This document shows positions 1 to 13,062 of a DNA stretch of 60,000 bases, in pieces; within the stretch, counting starts at the first letter, position 1, and the number at the start of each line of letters is the position of its first letter. The notes below the pieces were generated by a model, which worked only from the letters and a program-made list of their open reading frames with translations, was not told where the DNA came from and did no database searches. Where the stretch lies: NCBI RefSeq assembly GCF_964355755.1, contig NC_092673.1, forward strand, positions 5,401,001 to 5,461,000, given 5' to 3'. Both the position numbers and the translations under genes were made by a program. Origin of the DNA: Antedon mediterranea (taxonomy: Eukaryota; Echinodermata; Crinoidea; Comatulida; Antedonidae).

Positions 1-3000
1 TCCCTCATATAGTCATTGGATAGTTCACAAACCTGCTATGAACTTTGTAATGAACCTGATGACCAAACACATCTCAGAAAACAGAAGCAGATTTGAGCAC
101 AATGTAAGGTCATCAACCATTGTCCATCCTCAACCCTGGACAATCCAAGCTTAAGCCGATTCAAAATAAAAACCAGCTATGTGCCGGGTTTTAGATACCA
201 GCTAAGCCTGTCTGTGCCTTTCTGAATAAATCGTTTTACCCGTTTGTTTACAGATTAAACATCTGAGATGGCTTACAAGTGTCCTAGGCTTTTGTCAATT
301 GAATTAGGACTTTTTTCTATTCCCTTTTACATTGAACTTCACCTAGAAACATTGAGTATGTAAAGCTCTTTCTTAGTTGTTGTGTTCAGGTTATGCTTTG
401 TGTGTATTTTGAACCGTAGCAAATTTACATTGCTAGTAATGTTTTTAGACCGCTGTTCTGCTTCGGAACTGGGACACATCATACTTTCTCTGTAACTCTA
501 GCAAGATATTTTTAATCCAACGTTCTTTTCATGCTTCAAGTTTCAACCAGGAGACAGAATAATGGTTATTTAGTAGCTATGCTATATATTTGATATATTT
601 TTATGCATTATAGATTGAATTTGAAGTTTTTGCAACCAGGAATCATGTGTTCAAATGTAAGTTTTTATGTGTATGTGGATTTACTTCGACACCTGATTTA
701 TTTATAGTTCATTCCGGAAACCATTAAAAACTTACCGTTTGTTTTTATCATATCGGCATACCCATAAATGTATTATATTTTTAGAATTACAATATTGATC
801 ACATTATTTCCATAAATCAGCAAACAATACAAAACGGAAAATCACACTAAAATAGGATTTTCTCCCATTTAGTTAAGATATTTGAAGATTGTATTACAGA
901 TAGTTCATTCATAGTACACCTACCAAGATCATTTTCAATGTTCAAAACTCTTATTCTAAAACCAAAACACACTTGCGGACATGCTCGTAAAAAGAGGGAT
1001 ATTGATTTTCTATAATCATAATGAAATAAGGTCTACAGTACTTCTACTTGCTTGCAGGCCAAAATTGTTCACAAGAAAAAAACATATGGTGTATATAAGT
1101 ATCATTTTATAGTGTTGGTTTGGCACTCGTTAAATTTTCATTACTGGCAATGGTAATGTGCGTTATTGAATTTATTCTTCTGTCCGACATTAGTAATGTT
1201 TATGTGCTTTATTGTATGTCCTATGAGGGATAAAGATTATGTAGTATGAGCAGGTCCATCTGGTAACGTTGACCATAAATTATGTATGTATATCCATCCC
1301 TGTTGAATTATGAAATGTCCATGGTCCTCGGAAGATTCACTGGATTAGTACCTCATTCCTATGGGATCCATAAATGAAACGCCTCATCAGTGGCGCTTAT
1401 CCGCACTCTCATTCTGAGATTGTGACTTCTACAGATGTCAACGCATTTTCAATTTCTCTGTCCAATGGAAAGATGTTATTTCTCTTGTGGGTGATTTGGT
1501 GAATGTTATTGGACTGACATTTTCACCACTTTACAAATGGTTTCTCTTCTGATGGTTTGAGATGAGTTTATGCAGTAAACACAAATATAGTATGTATTTC
1601 TTAGTATTATTATAATATTGTTTGCAATATAGTCTTTGTGTAATTCTATTATACCAAACTGTAGTTTTTATATAACCTTTTACAACGAATAGTTTAATTT
1701 GTATAATATTCATACTTTGTCTTACTACGTCTTTTTTACTGTTCATAAATTGTCTTGAATATTATGCTTGTTTTGCCTAATAATTTGGGTCAAATATTTA
1801 GGACATACTGGCAATTTCTTCGCATATGTAATCCAACACCGTGTCATTATTAAGTAAAGGTTATAAACACTCTTTATCACCTTTTCTGTAATTCTGTCAT
1901 TTGTAATCTGAATTTTATCAGTAACAAGTTTACAACCTTCAACAATAAGCATGTAAAATTGAAAGCATGCCCTTTGTTATCTCTTTATCTGTCATCTAAA
2001 TGTACCTGCCCTTTCTAAATTTGATTACTTTTCGTCTTAAAAGATTAATTTTGAACCAATTCTTCAGGTAATTGATGTCAGAAAAGATTTGGATTTCAGA
2101 TTTGTCTTTTAAAGAGGTACCCTCTGGCGGCATGAATGCATCCTTCGTTCGCTTTAAAAGGATGTTATCAATAGAGTTCGGATTAATCTTTTGAATACTG
2201 TCTTGGTCATGATTAAGTTGTCACGATAACTGCAAAAACATGCTAGCCAAGGACCGATTGTACGGATTTATATGCAGGGTCATAGCCACCAGTACAGTTG
2301 GTACGGTTTCCACTTTTTCACAGAGACCTTTGATAAACCGTAGTGGGTTGAACAGCGATTGTTCCCATTTCTTGCAAAAACAGAGCACCACTTCATTTCT
2401 TGTGACTACATCATTGATATGGTGTTACAGCACACCCCTAAATGTTACCACAATATACACTACAATAAATCCGTTGTGTCAAAGAAAGCTTGTTCACACT
2501 ATTCATGTGCTAGTTATACACTGGGACAAATGCATCCACACTCTTTAGATTTGGCGAGTTCCACCACCAGACTAATGTCAAGTTTCTTGATCAAACTCTA
2601 TTATTATGTATTATTTATTGCGTCAGTTGCATCACCCTGAAACTAATAAATTCACACTTTATTATTTGTATTTTAATGTGAATAATCAGAGATATGTATA
2701 ATAGGGAAATGATCTATACATAATCAAGTTAATTAACTTTTTAAGTCGCATTTGAAATATGTGTTCTTACTGAAACAAAAATGCTTTTAAAATTGGTGGC
2801 TAATTGGTATTCATGTGATGTGGTAGATTTAGAATTTTAAAAATATATTGCTTAAAATTTCCCCAAATAGTTATTAATCACAACTTTATTATGTATTTTG
2901 TTAAAGTAATAATTGCCTTCAGTCAGGCATTAATTATAATTATCCTTGATCAGCCAAATATGTTGAATTGAACAGTTACAATTCTCATAGGCCTTTCAAG

Positions 3001-3790
3001 TCTAATTTATTGCTTAAGATTCGTTAGTGTTCATATTTGATGTGCAGCACAACATATTAATTTGTAATATTGATTTATGATATTCAGTTGGTATTCCCTA
3101 ATTGCTTGGTTCGCTCATGTTACACTTACATATTTTCATTTAAAGACAGTTCAGAAAAATATAGTCTCATTTATCCAGACAGTTCAAAGAAGTAGCCAAT
3201 TATACCTAGACAGTTCTCTATATATTTTATAATTATTGCTACATTTTTTCTAGACAGGTATAGTCTCATTATCCAGAAATATCTAGTTTGTAGCGACACT
3301 GTACCTATATTTCAAAATCTTTGTCTTTTTGTCCAGACATGTATTAAGCTAACCTAATTAAAACCCAGACATGGATAAAGGTACATATAACACCTACCTA
3401 CATTTTATTCTAGAGATCACCTCATTCTAATTATTCTCATGAAGCATTTATTAAATAAAACATTGCATGATTATGGCCTAAATATTTCAGTTACTACCTA
3501 AGCAATGTACAGGTGCTTCCGTGCTTGAAATAAATTTATGAATACCATAATAATATAAAATACAAATAATTTGAAACAGGATTGGCACAGTCCTCCAAGC
3601 AAGATTTGAACTTATACCTTATATGCTATATATGTAGGTGCCCTTTACCATTAGACCATATATGTATTGCAGTATCTATATGTAACTATCATCGCAAATG
3701 CTTGCAATTGTATATTAATTGCATTTTTTAAAATTATACGTGAATATTGGTCACATCACAAATACTTTAATAGTAAAATTTTAAGTTACC
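1..3790. other. Left flank with no recognisable gene
   Basis: AT-rich single-copy-looking DNA. Short open stretches occur around 1531-1952 (minus) and 2240-2640 (plus), but none shows a recognisable domain, splice context or codon bias. An AATAAA hexamer lies near 224, so the extreme left could be the 3' end of a neighbouring gene, but nothing else supports this. Confidence 0.5.
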
Positions 3791-3800
3791 CTTAAAATGT

Positions 3801-4151
3801 TCAATATAGCACGCCCTCTGTCGCTCTGTATTTCTCTATTTTGCTCGCTTTCTGAACGCTACATTTACTAGTTTAATATTCCTTATCTTCAATATAGCAC
3901 GCCGTCTGTCGCTTAGCATTCTGCAAAGTATTTCGCTCGGTTTATGAACGCTACATTTACTAGTTTAATATTCCTTATCTTCAATATAGCACGCCCTCTG
4001 TCACTTAGCATTCTGCCAAGTATTTCGCTCGGTTTATGAACGCTACATTTAGTAGTTTAATATTCCTTATCTTCAATATAGCACGCCCTCTGTCGCTTAG
4101 CATTCTGTCAAGTATTTTGCTCGGTTTCGTTTACATTGACTAGTTTAATAT
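3801..4151. repeat. Four-unit tandem repeat, ~88-92 bp unit
   Basis: Four head-to-tail units begin at about 3801, 3889, 3981 and 4073, each opening with TCAATATAGCACGCC and carrying GCTCGGTTT and CTAGTTTAATATT further in. Units differ by scattered substitutions and small indels, and the last is truncated. No coding potential is seen. Confidence 0.9.
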
Positions 4152-4639
4152 TTAGGATAAATAGCGCAATTAAATTAAGTTTGACCTAGTATTTTCCTCT
4201 GTCAAGATAATTAAAACTTGTCCTTAGTTATTCTGCTCATGCGTCATTTACTTGATACATTTGACAAAGACTAAAACCCTAACAAATTGAATTATTCTCT
4301 TTCACACAACTAAAATAAACAATACAAATTCAATTTGTTTCTCAAATAAAGATAATGACTGAAACCCTCTTATTAATTAAACACTGTAATCTAAGATAAG
4401 CTAACGTTGTTGAATTTAATTAAGATGCAGTGCCGTAGTGTAGCCAACTAATCGCGTACAGCATGAAATTATTCCGCACATGCATGCAACCTTTTGGAGG
4501 TGTGAGCATGGTGTATATGCCATATGTTGTGTAATAATATTGTTGAAAGCTATTTCAGGTTTTACTGTAGGATATATATTGTAGATGGGTTTTGTTCTGT
4601 TACATAGTTAGTCACACCATTCCTAAGGTCAGTATGTTC

Positions 4640-4822
4640 ATGTTTGCAATAGCAAATTGCTTACCTTATTTTTAAATATGTTGCCTGGACCCCACATTTT
4701 AAAGCCTAAGCTTCCAGTGGGGCACCCTTTTTCTCATTTATTATCTATTATTTCTAGAAAATGTAACTGTATTTTGTTTTTATTTGAGAAATAAATTGAT
4801 TGATTGATTGATTGATTGATTG
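4640..4822 (+). mobile_element. 3' end of a non-LTR retrotransposon or SINE with TGAT tail
   Basis: An unremarkable 3'-UTR-like stretch ends in GAGAAATAAA followed by about six TGAT/ATTG units. AATAAA plus a tetranucleotide tail is typical of CR1/L2-like LINEs and the SINEs that share their tails. No reverse-transcriptase sequence is present, so it is a severely 5'-truncated copy. Family assignment is inferred from the tail only. Confidence 0.5.
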
Positions 4823-6289
4823 ACAATCAAATAGGATTATGACTGTAGAGTGTAAGTAAAATTTTACCAGTTCTAACAAATAGTTACGAATTCATGGAAA
4901 AAACATATCAGTCAAGCAGGAAAAATGTTGTGACTACTCAAGCATATCGAACAAATTAATGTACTCCTACCAATAAGATTGTAATAATACTTTATTGTGG
5001 GTGACGGCAAAAACGGTAGAAAAGAATGCGTATACAATTAAGTAACTGATTAGGGCTATCAGTTATGGAAAGGTCGTATTTGGAGATAACTCGCTGCCAA
5101 ATTCCGCCACTGAAGGACCTCTGAAATAATAAATCGTTTTAATATGATATACGGGTTAAAGTAAATAATTAATATTTCTTAGTTGTTATTAAACCTGCTT
5201 TTGTAAAGTTTTTGATGTTTATATTGTTGATACAAGATGTTGAGATATCTACTGAGTAAACAAGTTGAACAATCAGACAAACTCTACATAGTGACAAGCT
5301 TGTTTATTATTGAAATAGTAAACACTCCATCAAGAGCCCTTTAGCTCTCCTTATGACTGTTAATAGATTTTGTGATTCATTACTCACAGACTTATCGTTT
5401 ACAAGAAGATTGACATAATTATTTGTGTAAAGAAGATATAAAAGCATTATTCTATGATTGGATAGTGGCATTATAGTACTGTAGTTTAGTAAATAGCTTT
5501 TTGATAACTGATGATATCATTGCTTTGGCATACAACTAAAGAAAATTAAGCTTTACTCCCCAATGCTAATATGGGCATAAAACATCAGCAGGTAAAGATT
5601 GGTCTTAAGTTATAACCAACCCTACACCATATACATTGCCACTTATCTTAAGATATGTCATTTTTTATATAACGGTTATTTGATGAATATTGCTACTTAA
5701 GTTAAAATTAGTTCCTGTATTTCAATCTCAAGTGTCTACTACAGTTAAAAATGAAAGACCAATAATGAATCTTCAAAAATGTCTTCAATTTTCAATGCAT
5801 TGCTGTTTTACTGATAATTTTTTTGGTTTAATTTTTTTCCCCCTCAACAAATCCCTAAGCGCCCACAATTTTGAATATGATTAAGGGTAAGCATCTCTTT
5901 TAATACATTTCTGTTTACTAACAATTATTTTTTTTAATTGTGAAATGTTTTTTCTCAACAAATCCTCACCTTCTTTCACTTATTCTTCTGAATTTACTTG
6001 AAAAAAACTATTTTAATCATCTCTTGTGGCTTGTGTCTGACAAGTCCAATATAGGAATGGCAGCCATGACCACAATGGGTGCAGATCGGTAGGTTTTGTA
6101 GAGTTGACAATTTGCTGAAAATTTGAATTGTTTGAATCATAATTATTTGTTAAAATACTCAATCAAACCATTGCTATAGTTTATAAATTGTTAAGCCCAA
6201 GGGCTAAAATCTTACTACTACTCCCAACGAGAAACCTTCACTGTGTGCGTTCCCTTATCAGAATTGAATTTAACTCGTAATCGAATATT
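4823..6289. other. Non-coding spacer
   Basis: AT-rich, with no gene, long repeat or structured element that I can support. A single open stretch near 5690-5884 has no domain or splice context. Confidence 0.4.
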
Positions 6290-6624
6290 CCACTTTCGCT
6301 TAATTGGGTTTAAGTGTTGTTTCGTTTACTGCTGTGAAAGTCTGCTCCACAGTAAAAAGCTGATGGCGGGATACCATGAATGATTTCGTTATTCATACAG
6401 CTTCATTGAAAGCGGAAACACTGTTCAGTTGCACTGTCATCAAAGCATGTTATTTCGGAGTTTGTGGATTTGATTTTGATACAACAACGTGTGTGGATCA
6501 TTTTGTAGTGCGTTAGTACAGTGGAATTATCTGGGGGAAAACAATTGTGAACCCTCCAAATTAAAACAAGGATTGTTGTGCAGTTTGTATATTAAATGCA
6601 GTTATGATTTGTCAAAAGAAAATG
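6290..6624 (+). other. Candidate non-coding first exon of the LZTS-family gene
   Basis: This block is less AT-rich and less repetitive than its surroundings, and ends in a good donor (AAAATG|GTAAGC, intron from 6625). The first LZTS coding exon is preceded at 14755-14756 by an acceptor AG, so an upstream 5'-UTR exon must exist; this is the best candidate I see. Its 5' edge is arbitrary. It contains short ATGs (for example near 6363) with no long frame. Only RNA data could confirm it. Confidence 0.25.
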
Positions 6625-9478
6625 GTAAGCTTTAAATTTCAATGTGTATAAATATTTCTTTCGCACTTCTTTTGGTTTCAATCTGACTCTCGTACACTAA
6701 TGGTATGTTCACATGCACTAGTGTTCATTGCGCATAGAACTGATTTGAATCATATCAGAGTAAGTACTGTACTGCGATTGGTTACTAGGTTTCAGATTAT
6801 ATCAGATGTATTAATGGTAGACAACTTGTGTTTGAACACTGAACAAACTAGACCGCAAGATTGATTACATTTAACTTCAATCAATAGAGAAAAGAAGGTT
6901 TCCCCATATCTCTACTTATTATCTTTCAAGTTTTTGGTATTGTTTTTTTAGTTCTCCTGCGGATTACCATGTTATATTTTTGTCCAAGCTCAAGTATAGG
7001 TATGATATGCCATGTGTGGCAAAATGTTACCAATGTTAACTTGAATCGCCAACTAGAATGCACCTAGGCGCAGGATTGGTCCATAGCATATATAGCAGAA
7101 TGTACATCAAACCTCCATGACCAAACTTTATATGCAGAAATAGGTGTTTATAGTAGGTAATTATACCTCATCTCCAAGTACTAAAAATACTTGTTAACTC
7201 CTACATACAGTATTATAATTATACTGTAATTTAGGGTTAAGGTTAATAGTAAAGTAATTTCAGTCATACATTGTAACAGTAGGTTATTAGCGTCTTATAT
7301 ATCTCAACTCAACATTGTTTTTATTCATGTTAAGTCTTGTGGTGCATTACCTGTGGGCTCTTAATAATTATTGATTGTTACCCAATGCAGAATGTGAAAT
7401 ATAATACTGTTTATCTGCAAACGTAATGATAATATCGCCAGATGGGAACAATACTAGCAATTTAGTATAGAATTCTTTTGTTTCGGAATGTTGACTTTCT
7501 TGAAAAGGTCTGCCAGGATATGATATGCTTGTTTCCTAATTTCTTGTTCAATTATAACTTTAGTGTTCACCTGGAAGTTGTTGGAACAATGTGCGTGTTG
7601 TGGTGGCGTTACGTTCATCTGGTTGATTTGTTATACAGTACTTTACTGTAGTAAGTATTGCATTGTAGTGAGAGATACTATAGAGATAAACATTAAATAG
7701 GCGTGTTATTTTTATACATTACCGGTACTGGTGATTTCAAGATAGGCCTATTGTACTGTAACAACGAATGGTTTAAATCATTTTCCTAAACATGGCGGAG
7801 TCATTGGCTAACTTCTTCAATAGGCCCAAAATTAGTGCTGTAGTTATGTTTGGCAGGTTGGCAGGATATTGGCAGATCCAGGATTTTGAAGAAGAAACTG
7901 ACTGACTGACTGACTGACTGTCAGTTTCGAAATTTAGTAGAGCCCTGATCTAAACATTGAATTATTATTACCTCAAGATGGTAAGGGACTTTCCTAGCCT
8001 CATGGAGTCCATGCTAACCAAGAGCATTCACTTTCATCATAAGAAAGGTATTATAAAACAATATCCATCATATTTATAAATAGAACAATTTGAACTAAAC
8101 TAAAGAGCTATTACTTTTTTCCTGAAGCCTAGGGGGTCAATCAAAGATATCCAACGTGTGAGAGGTGAAGCAATGTTAACGTATATAGTTTTCTTGTAGA
8201 ATTACTCAATGACTTAACTAACAAGCTGTCACATAATATTGATGTCAGGACTCAGCATGTAGGTTATGATTTATGAGAAACCACTACCGAAACCACAGTG
8301 TGTTATTATTTAAAACATCTTAATTGGGATAGCTAGGCTGTGCTATATTGAAGTTACATTTTATTTATTTTTATTCCAAACAAAACTGTTAATACAGTTT
8401 AATGATGTTTTAATTTCATTTAGTTAGGGCCTGTTCAGACCTACAGAGTACATTATTTTGATGTTGTTTATTTGAAAAAAAAATGTTTGAGGTTTTAATT
8501 TTATTTGGATAAACTTTTCAAAAGTACATGAAAGTACAGCAACCGCTATAAAATAAATAAAAAGAATGAGGTTTATTTTAAGATAAATGATGCTTAGCTA
8601 AACTGTTATTATTGGTAACATAAAGGGTAGGGCAAAATCTCAGTTCAGTCAGTTCTCACGATACTCATGGGACCACTCAGAAGAACCAGTATATTGATAA
8701 AACTCCCAGCATCTTTATAAAATTCAAAGGTCAATAAATCATCCCCATCGCATTTGAACTTTAATGAACCACACATGGAAATAATCAAGATAGACTTGCA
8801 TGTTAGTTTGTATGTTCATCACTAAACAGCGATTTTTTTTTGTTTCAATTTTTGACTGAATTATAAATCAAATAATTCTATGTGAATATAAAAGAAATTG
8901 ATACAGATAAAAGACCACCTGAAACTAGTGCTATCTATCCAGCTTCTTCTAAATGACTCCAATGATGGACCTCTATTCCTTTTTATTCTACATACTTTCC
9001 TGTATTTCTGCAGCAGTGTAACCCCTAAGTTATTGTTAAGTGATCTTTATCACAAATCCATTTAAATAATATGAACTCTGGACTTCCAATTCTTTTGCCC
9101 TGGGTTGGTCTCCATGTCACCACTTCCAACACTATTTCCCTAATGGCCAAACACTAAACAATCTCGGCTCCCAATCCAAAGCAGATGCAAATAATGCAAA
9201 AAAAATAATAATTTAATATCATTTGCAAGAATTTATATTAGCATCTATAGTATAGGCTATACTAGGATGCATATTTTTTTGGCCAGATTCCTTGCCAGGT
9301 TGCTGTAATGATGGATGTGTGGATGTGCTGTGTACTTTTATTACTTTACAATTTTATTTGTCCCCAGGTGATGTGTGTTGGTTTCCGTTTTATAAGTTGT
9401 TTGCCACAAATGTTCCATGTAATGACATAAATTGCACACCTTCAGGCCGTGTATAGAAATAGATTTAGAATATACGGC
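6625..9478. other. Non-coding spacer or 5'-UTR intron
   Basis: AT-rich sequence with no supported gene. It includes a short ACTG repeat near 7895-7928 flanked by GAAACTGAC and GTCAGTTTC, which together form a small palindrome. Confidence 0.4.
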
Positions 9479-9479
9479 C

Positions 9480-9770
9480 CATGATGTCGCTACAGAATTT
9501 CGGGTTAAAATTTAGGGTGCATTGATAGGTGCTAGGCGATAATTGAGGTCGCTCAAGGCTTTAAACTGGGAAGAATGTATAGTAGGCTGGTAAGCTTCAT
9601 AGAATAAAGAAGATCCTTCTAATTCTTCATGATGTCCCTACAAATTTAGGGTTATTTGGATGGCTAGGTGCTAGGCGATAATTAAAGTTGCCGAGGCTTT
9701 AAATTAAAGATTAAATTGGGATAGCCTGTTGGCATCATAGAGTAAAGAAGATTCTCTGTGTTATCACAAC
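9480..9770. repeat. Diverged tandem duplication, period ~149 bp
   Basis: Two units start with CATGATGTC at about 9480 and 9629. Each carries GGTGCTAGGCGATAATT, a GAGGCTTTAAA-like block and CATAGA(A/G)TAAAGAAGAT. Many substitutions and indels suggest an old duplication. Confidence 0.75.
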
Positions 9771-10057
9771 TACATCTATATAACTGCTTAACATTTAGTG
9801 GTGAAATGGGAACAATTTTCTGGTCAAACGTATTCGATTACCTTTCTAGATTAAACCATGTAAGACCTGACCAATGGACAGAAAAGCATGGACAATCTCC
9901 AGGGGTTTGGTCACTCTACTGGACATCATTAGATTCAGGGGCCTTTTCATTCTGCAGCTTATACCTTGCAGTAAAAAAGGTTTTCTGTTCTGTCAAAGAA
10001 TAACAAATACCTTTGTTATAACATGTTGAAATAAAAACATTCAATGTTCCAAATCTC

Positions 10058-10183
10058 AAGCTCTGTCTACACTATCAAACTTTATGATAATGTGACAAAA
10101 AAAATGTGCCCATATATGTCGTATCACCATATTTGGGCATATCACACTCTTTTTGTCAAACTAGTTTGTAGACAGGGCTTTAG
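10058..10183. mobile_element. MITE, family A (copy 1)
   Basis: Terminal inverted repeats (TIRs) of the type AAGCTCTGTCTACACTATC / GATAGTGTAGACAGAGCTT flank a ~100-bp core. The core has inner inverted motifs (GTGCCCATATATG and CATATTTGGGCA). The right TIR is shortened here. Non-autonomous, no coding capacity. The outermost bases of most copies read TA(A)AGC...GCTTTA, compatible with insertion at TA-containing targets (Tc1/mariner or Harbinger type, unresolved). Confidence 0.85.
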
Positions 10184-11445
10184 AATGCTTCTTTTTAGAG
10201 AGTATTCCTGTAAATGTTTTAGAAAATGTCAAATCCATCGTTGAGGGAAATGACATGTTTGAGATGACTACTTAATGTCTCATTGCATGTAATGTATCAA
10301 CATTTGAATGTGCCTTGACGCTTGAAGCTGGGTCAGATAAATCTAAATTGATGTCGCTTTGCATGTCCACAGGATTATAATGTATAATGTTACAGTATCC
10401 AAAGACAACATTCGTATATATTATGACATGCAATTTAAATTATGTAATATAAACATAATTTAACTTGGTAAATACATTTATTACACATCAATCGGATGTA
10501 CATACTTTATTTAGTCTCTTTGCGGTGGTCCAAACCAAATCGTAAATTATATATTTAAAATTAGTATGTATGTACTAAGCCTACGTTAGTATCTAAAAAT
10601 ATCTTATGTTCTTATTTCTGAAATATAATAAGGACATGATTTATATTGTACCATTAATACACAGAAGTAGTGGTATACAATTACTCAATTATTTAAAAAC
10701 TGGTTTCAACAGAGAATTAGTTTTTCTCTGATGAAAACCTTAGAATGTTATTTAAAGTTTAATCAATCATTTTTTAGTGTGTTAATCAGGGAATTGTAAT
10801 CTCCTGGTGTTAATAATGTTTTACAAAATTTATTTGCAATGTTTTATAGAAGAGTAGGCTTAAAAAACTTTAACAAACAAAAGAACATTTCAACAATTTA
10901 GGAAAAATGGAATGAGCACAATGACTACTACAAAATAATATTATGCTTATGATATTGCTATAAGATTTAAGTTCCTAAAACCATTGAGATGGCCTTGAGG
11001 ATAAGGAAGTGCTAAACCACATATTAACACACCCATTTGAAAGCTAATTTTAATGATGTTTACCGTAGTTACAAACTTATCACCATGGTGAATGTAGCTA
11101 TTTTGTTAATTCTGATTTTTATTAATGAGCACTGAAGGTCAAAGGTGAATGGAAGAGAACAAGCCTGTTCATTGTGAGTCACACTATTTGTAATCCAGTC
11201 ACTATGAATTTTGATACAAACTTTCACTTTGGTAGTGTTTAATAAATTGTCAGTTGTATTATTTTATATCTCCATGGTTGTATTGTATTGTTGGATAAAA
11301 CTTTCTGGGATATTTACAGCTGTATATATTTTATATATTTATGGAGTTTTGTATCAGGTTTTTGGTAGTATTTGACAATTTAAGGTAAATTAATATTTTT
11401 AATTTTAGCTTTTCTTTTAATCATACATTTAAATTATGATTTCTT

Positions 11446-11585
11446 AAGCATCTACACTATCAAACAAGTAATGTGCCAAAAATGGTAGTGATATGCCCAA
11501 ATATGGTAGTGATATGACATGTCCATATATGGGCACATCACATTTATTTTGTCGCATAAAGTTTGATAGTGTAGATAGAGCTTTA
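11446..11585. mobile_element. MITE, family A (copy 2)
   Basis: Same family as the element at 10058 but in the opposite orientation of its core (GTCGCATAAAGTTTGATAG at the right end). The left TIR is eroded (AAGCATCTACACTATC). Confidence 0.85.
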
Positions 11586-12302
11586 GTAATTGTTTTCACA
11601 TTTCTATTGTGAGGATGTTTTTTTCCCCTTTTTTGTGCCTAATTATATGTAATTTTCACATTTCTGTTGGGAGGTTTTTTGTTCTTTTTTTTTTTCTTCA
11701 TGTTGTGTGTAGGCCTAATTTTCCTGATTTCCCAGGCATCTTGATATCTCTGTTTACACGACAAGAACCACCAAATCAATGGGTGCTCCAACTAATTACA
11801 TATTTTGTTGTCATCCAACACGATTTCTGATAAGTGCCTGCACTTGCCAGCATGTTTGCACCCTTCTATGAGCATACATAACCTTTGTTGAACTATTTCA
11901 TGCCCTAACCGATAACTAATATTGTTTTTGGTGGAACTTTGTGAGTCAGACTAATTACTTTGCCGATGATGAGAAGTTTTTAACAATGATTTTATTCAAG
12001 TGATGTTGTTTTTACAATATTTATTTTTCTAAGAAACTAAAAATTAATTTATTTTGGTATTAAATTCAGTTTTGTATTTGTTTAGCCTAATAATGCTGTG
12101 TGAGTTTAAAGTTACTGTTAAAATCGGGCATACTGTAAATTTGCTTCAGTAGAATATTAATAGAGCTACTAATTATCTTATTAATTATTTTAATTAAATT
12201 TATATTAATTAATAGTTTAATATTGAACTGAAAAAACTCATAAATATGTACAGTGTATACCTTTCAACGAATGTAAAACTTACTCAATAGATGTGAACTT
12301 TT

Positions 12303-12448
12303 AAACACTGTCTACACTGTCAAACTTTATGTGACAAAACATGTGATGTGCCCATATGTGAACAAGATGATGTCATATCACTACCATATTTGGGCACATC
12401 ACATTTTTTTTTTGGTCAAACTTATTTGATAGTGTGAACAGAGCTTTA
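12303..12448. mobile_element. MITE, family A (copy 3)
   Basis: Both TIRs are present, with mutations in the left end. Its right flank, to about 12644, is homologous to the right flank of the copy at 19555, so these two copies belong to a larger shared unit. Confidence 0.85.
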
Positions 12449-12644
12449 AGACACTATCTACAGGTACCACTAATTACACTATCACTCATAATTAAATTTT
12501 TATTTTATTTTATTTTATTTTTAAAACCAGAAACAACAGCAGAAACAAATCCGCCACTTACAGCTTGGTTTAACAGATACAAAACAATTACAACAACTCA
12601 GAACTTTATATATATCTGAGAACAGGAGCAACTGCTGGTTGCTG
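12449..12644. repeat. Dispersed repeat adjoining MITE copy 3
   Basis: Shares ACACTATCTACAGGTACCAC, CTATCACTCATAATTAAATT and CTGAGAACAGGAGCAACTGC with 19698-19794. This copy has an extra ~80-bp middle part (a TTTTA run plus a further segment) that the other lacks. Confidence 0.8.
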
Positions 12645-13062
12645 GCTAATCTAACTCTGCATTAATTAATCACATTGTTATGTAGTACCTCTTGCATAAC
12701 CCACTTCCTCTGTCTGCCACTTTTTTTTTGCAACAACTTGCAAGTATTACATTATTGTTCAGAATCTGCATTGACAAAGTCTCATTTATCAGTAGAGTGC
12801 CTGAGTGAGAACAGTGATATTTTTATAATTTCTGGACAATCATTTGATTAGTGACTGTAGTGTCTGATATTTGGGTTGTAAAATTATTTTAATGTGCATT
12901 GGATATTATTATTATTATTATTACTATTACCACTGGCCAAGGATTCCTTTATTTGTAGTAATTTAGCTTGGAAATATGCAGCATCTTTATGGTGAGTAAA
13001 CAACATGTGCAGTAGATCCAAGCCACAACAGCCTACAAGGTAGTGTGGTGATAAATGGGCCT
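12645..13062. other. Non-coding stretch with TTA microsatellite
   Basis: Contains a short ATT/TTA run (~12906-12923). ATG|GTGAGT occurs near 12990, but with no supported exon around it. Confidence 0.35.

Noticed and set aside
2240-2640. Overlapping plus-strand open frames of ~100 residues, and their antisense
   Set aside because: No recognisable domain on either strand, no splice sites or repeat boundary; length is within chance for this composition.
12960-13010. Possible small exon before ATG|GTGAGT
   Set aside because: No convincing acceptor or coding frame; isolated donor-like sequences are common in this composition.
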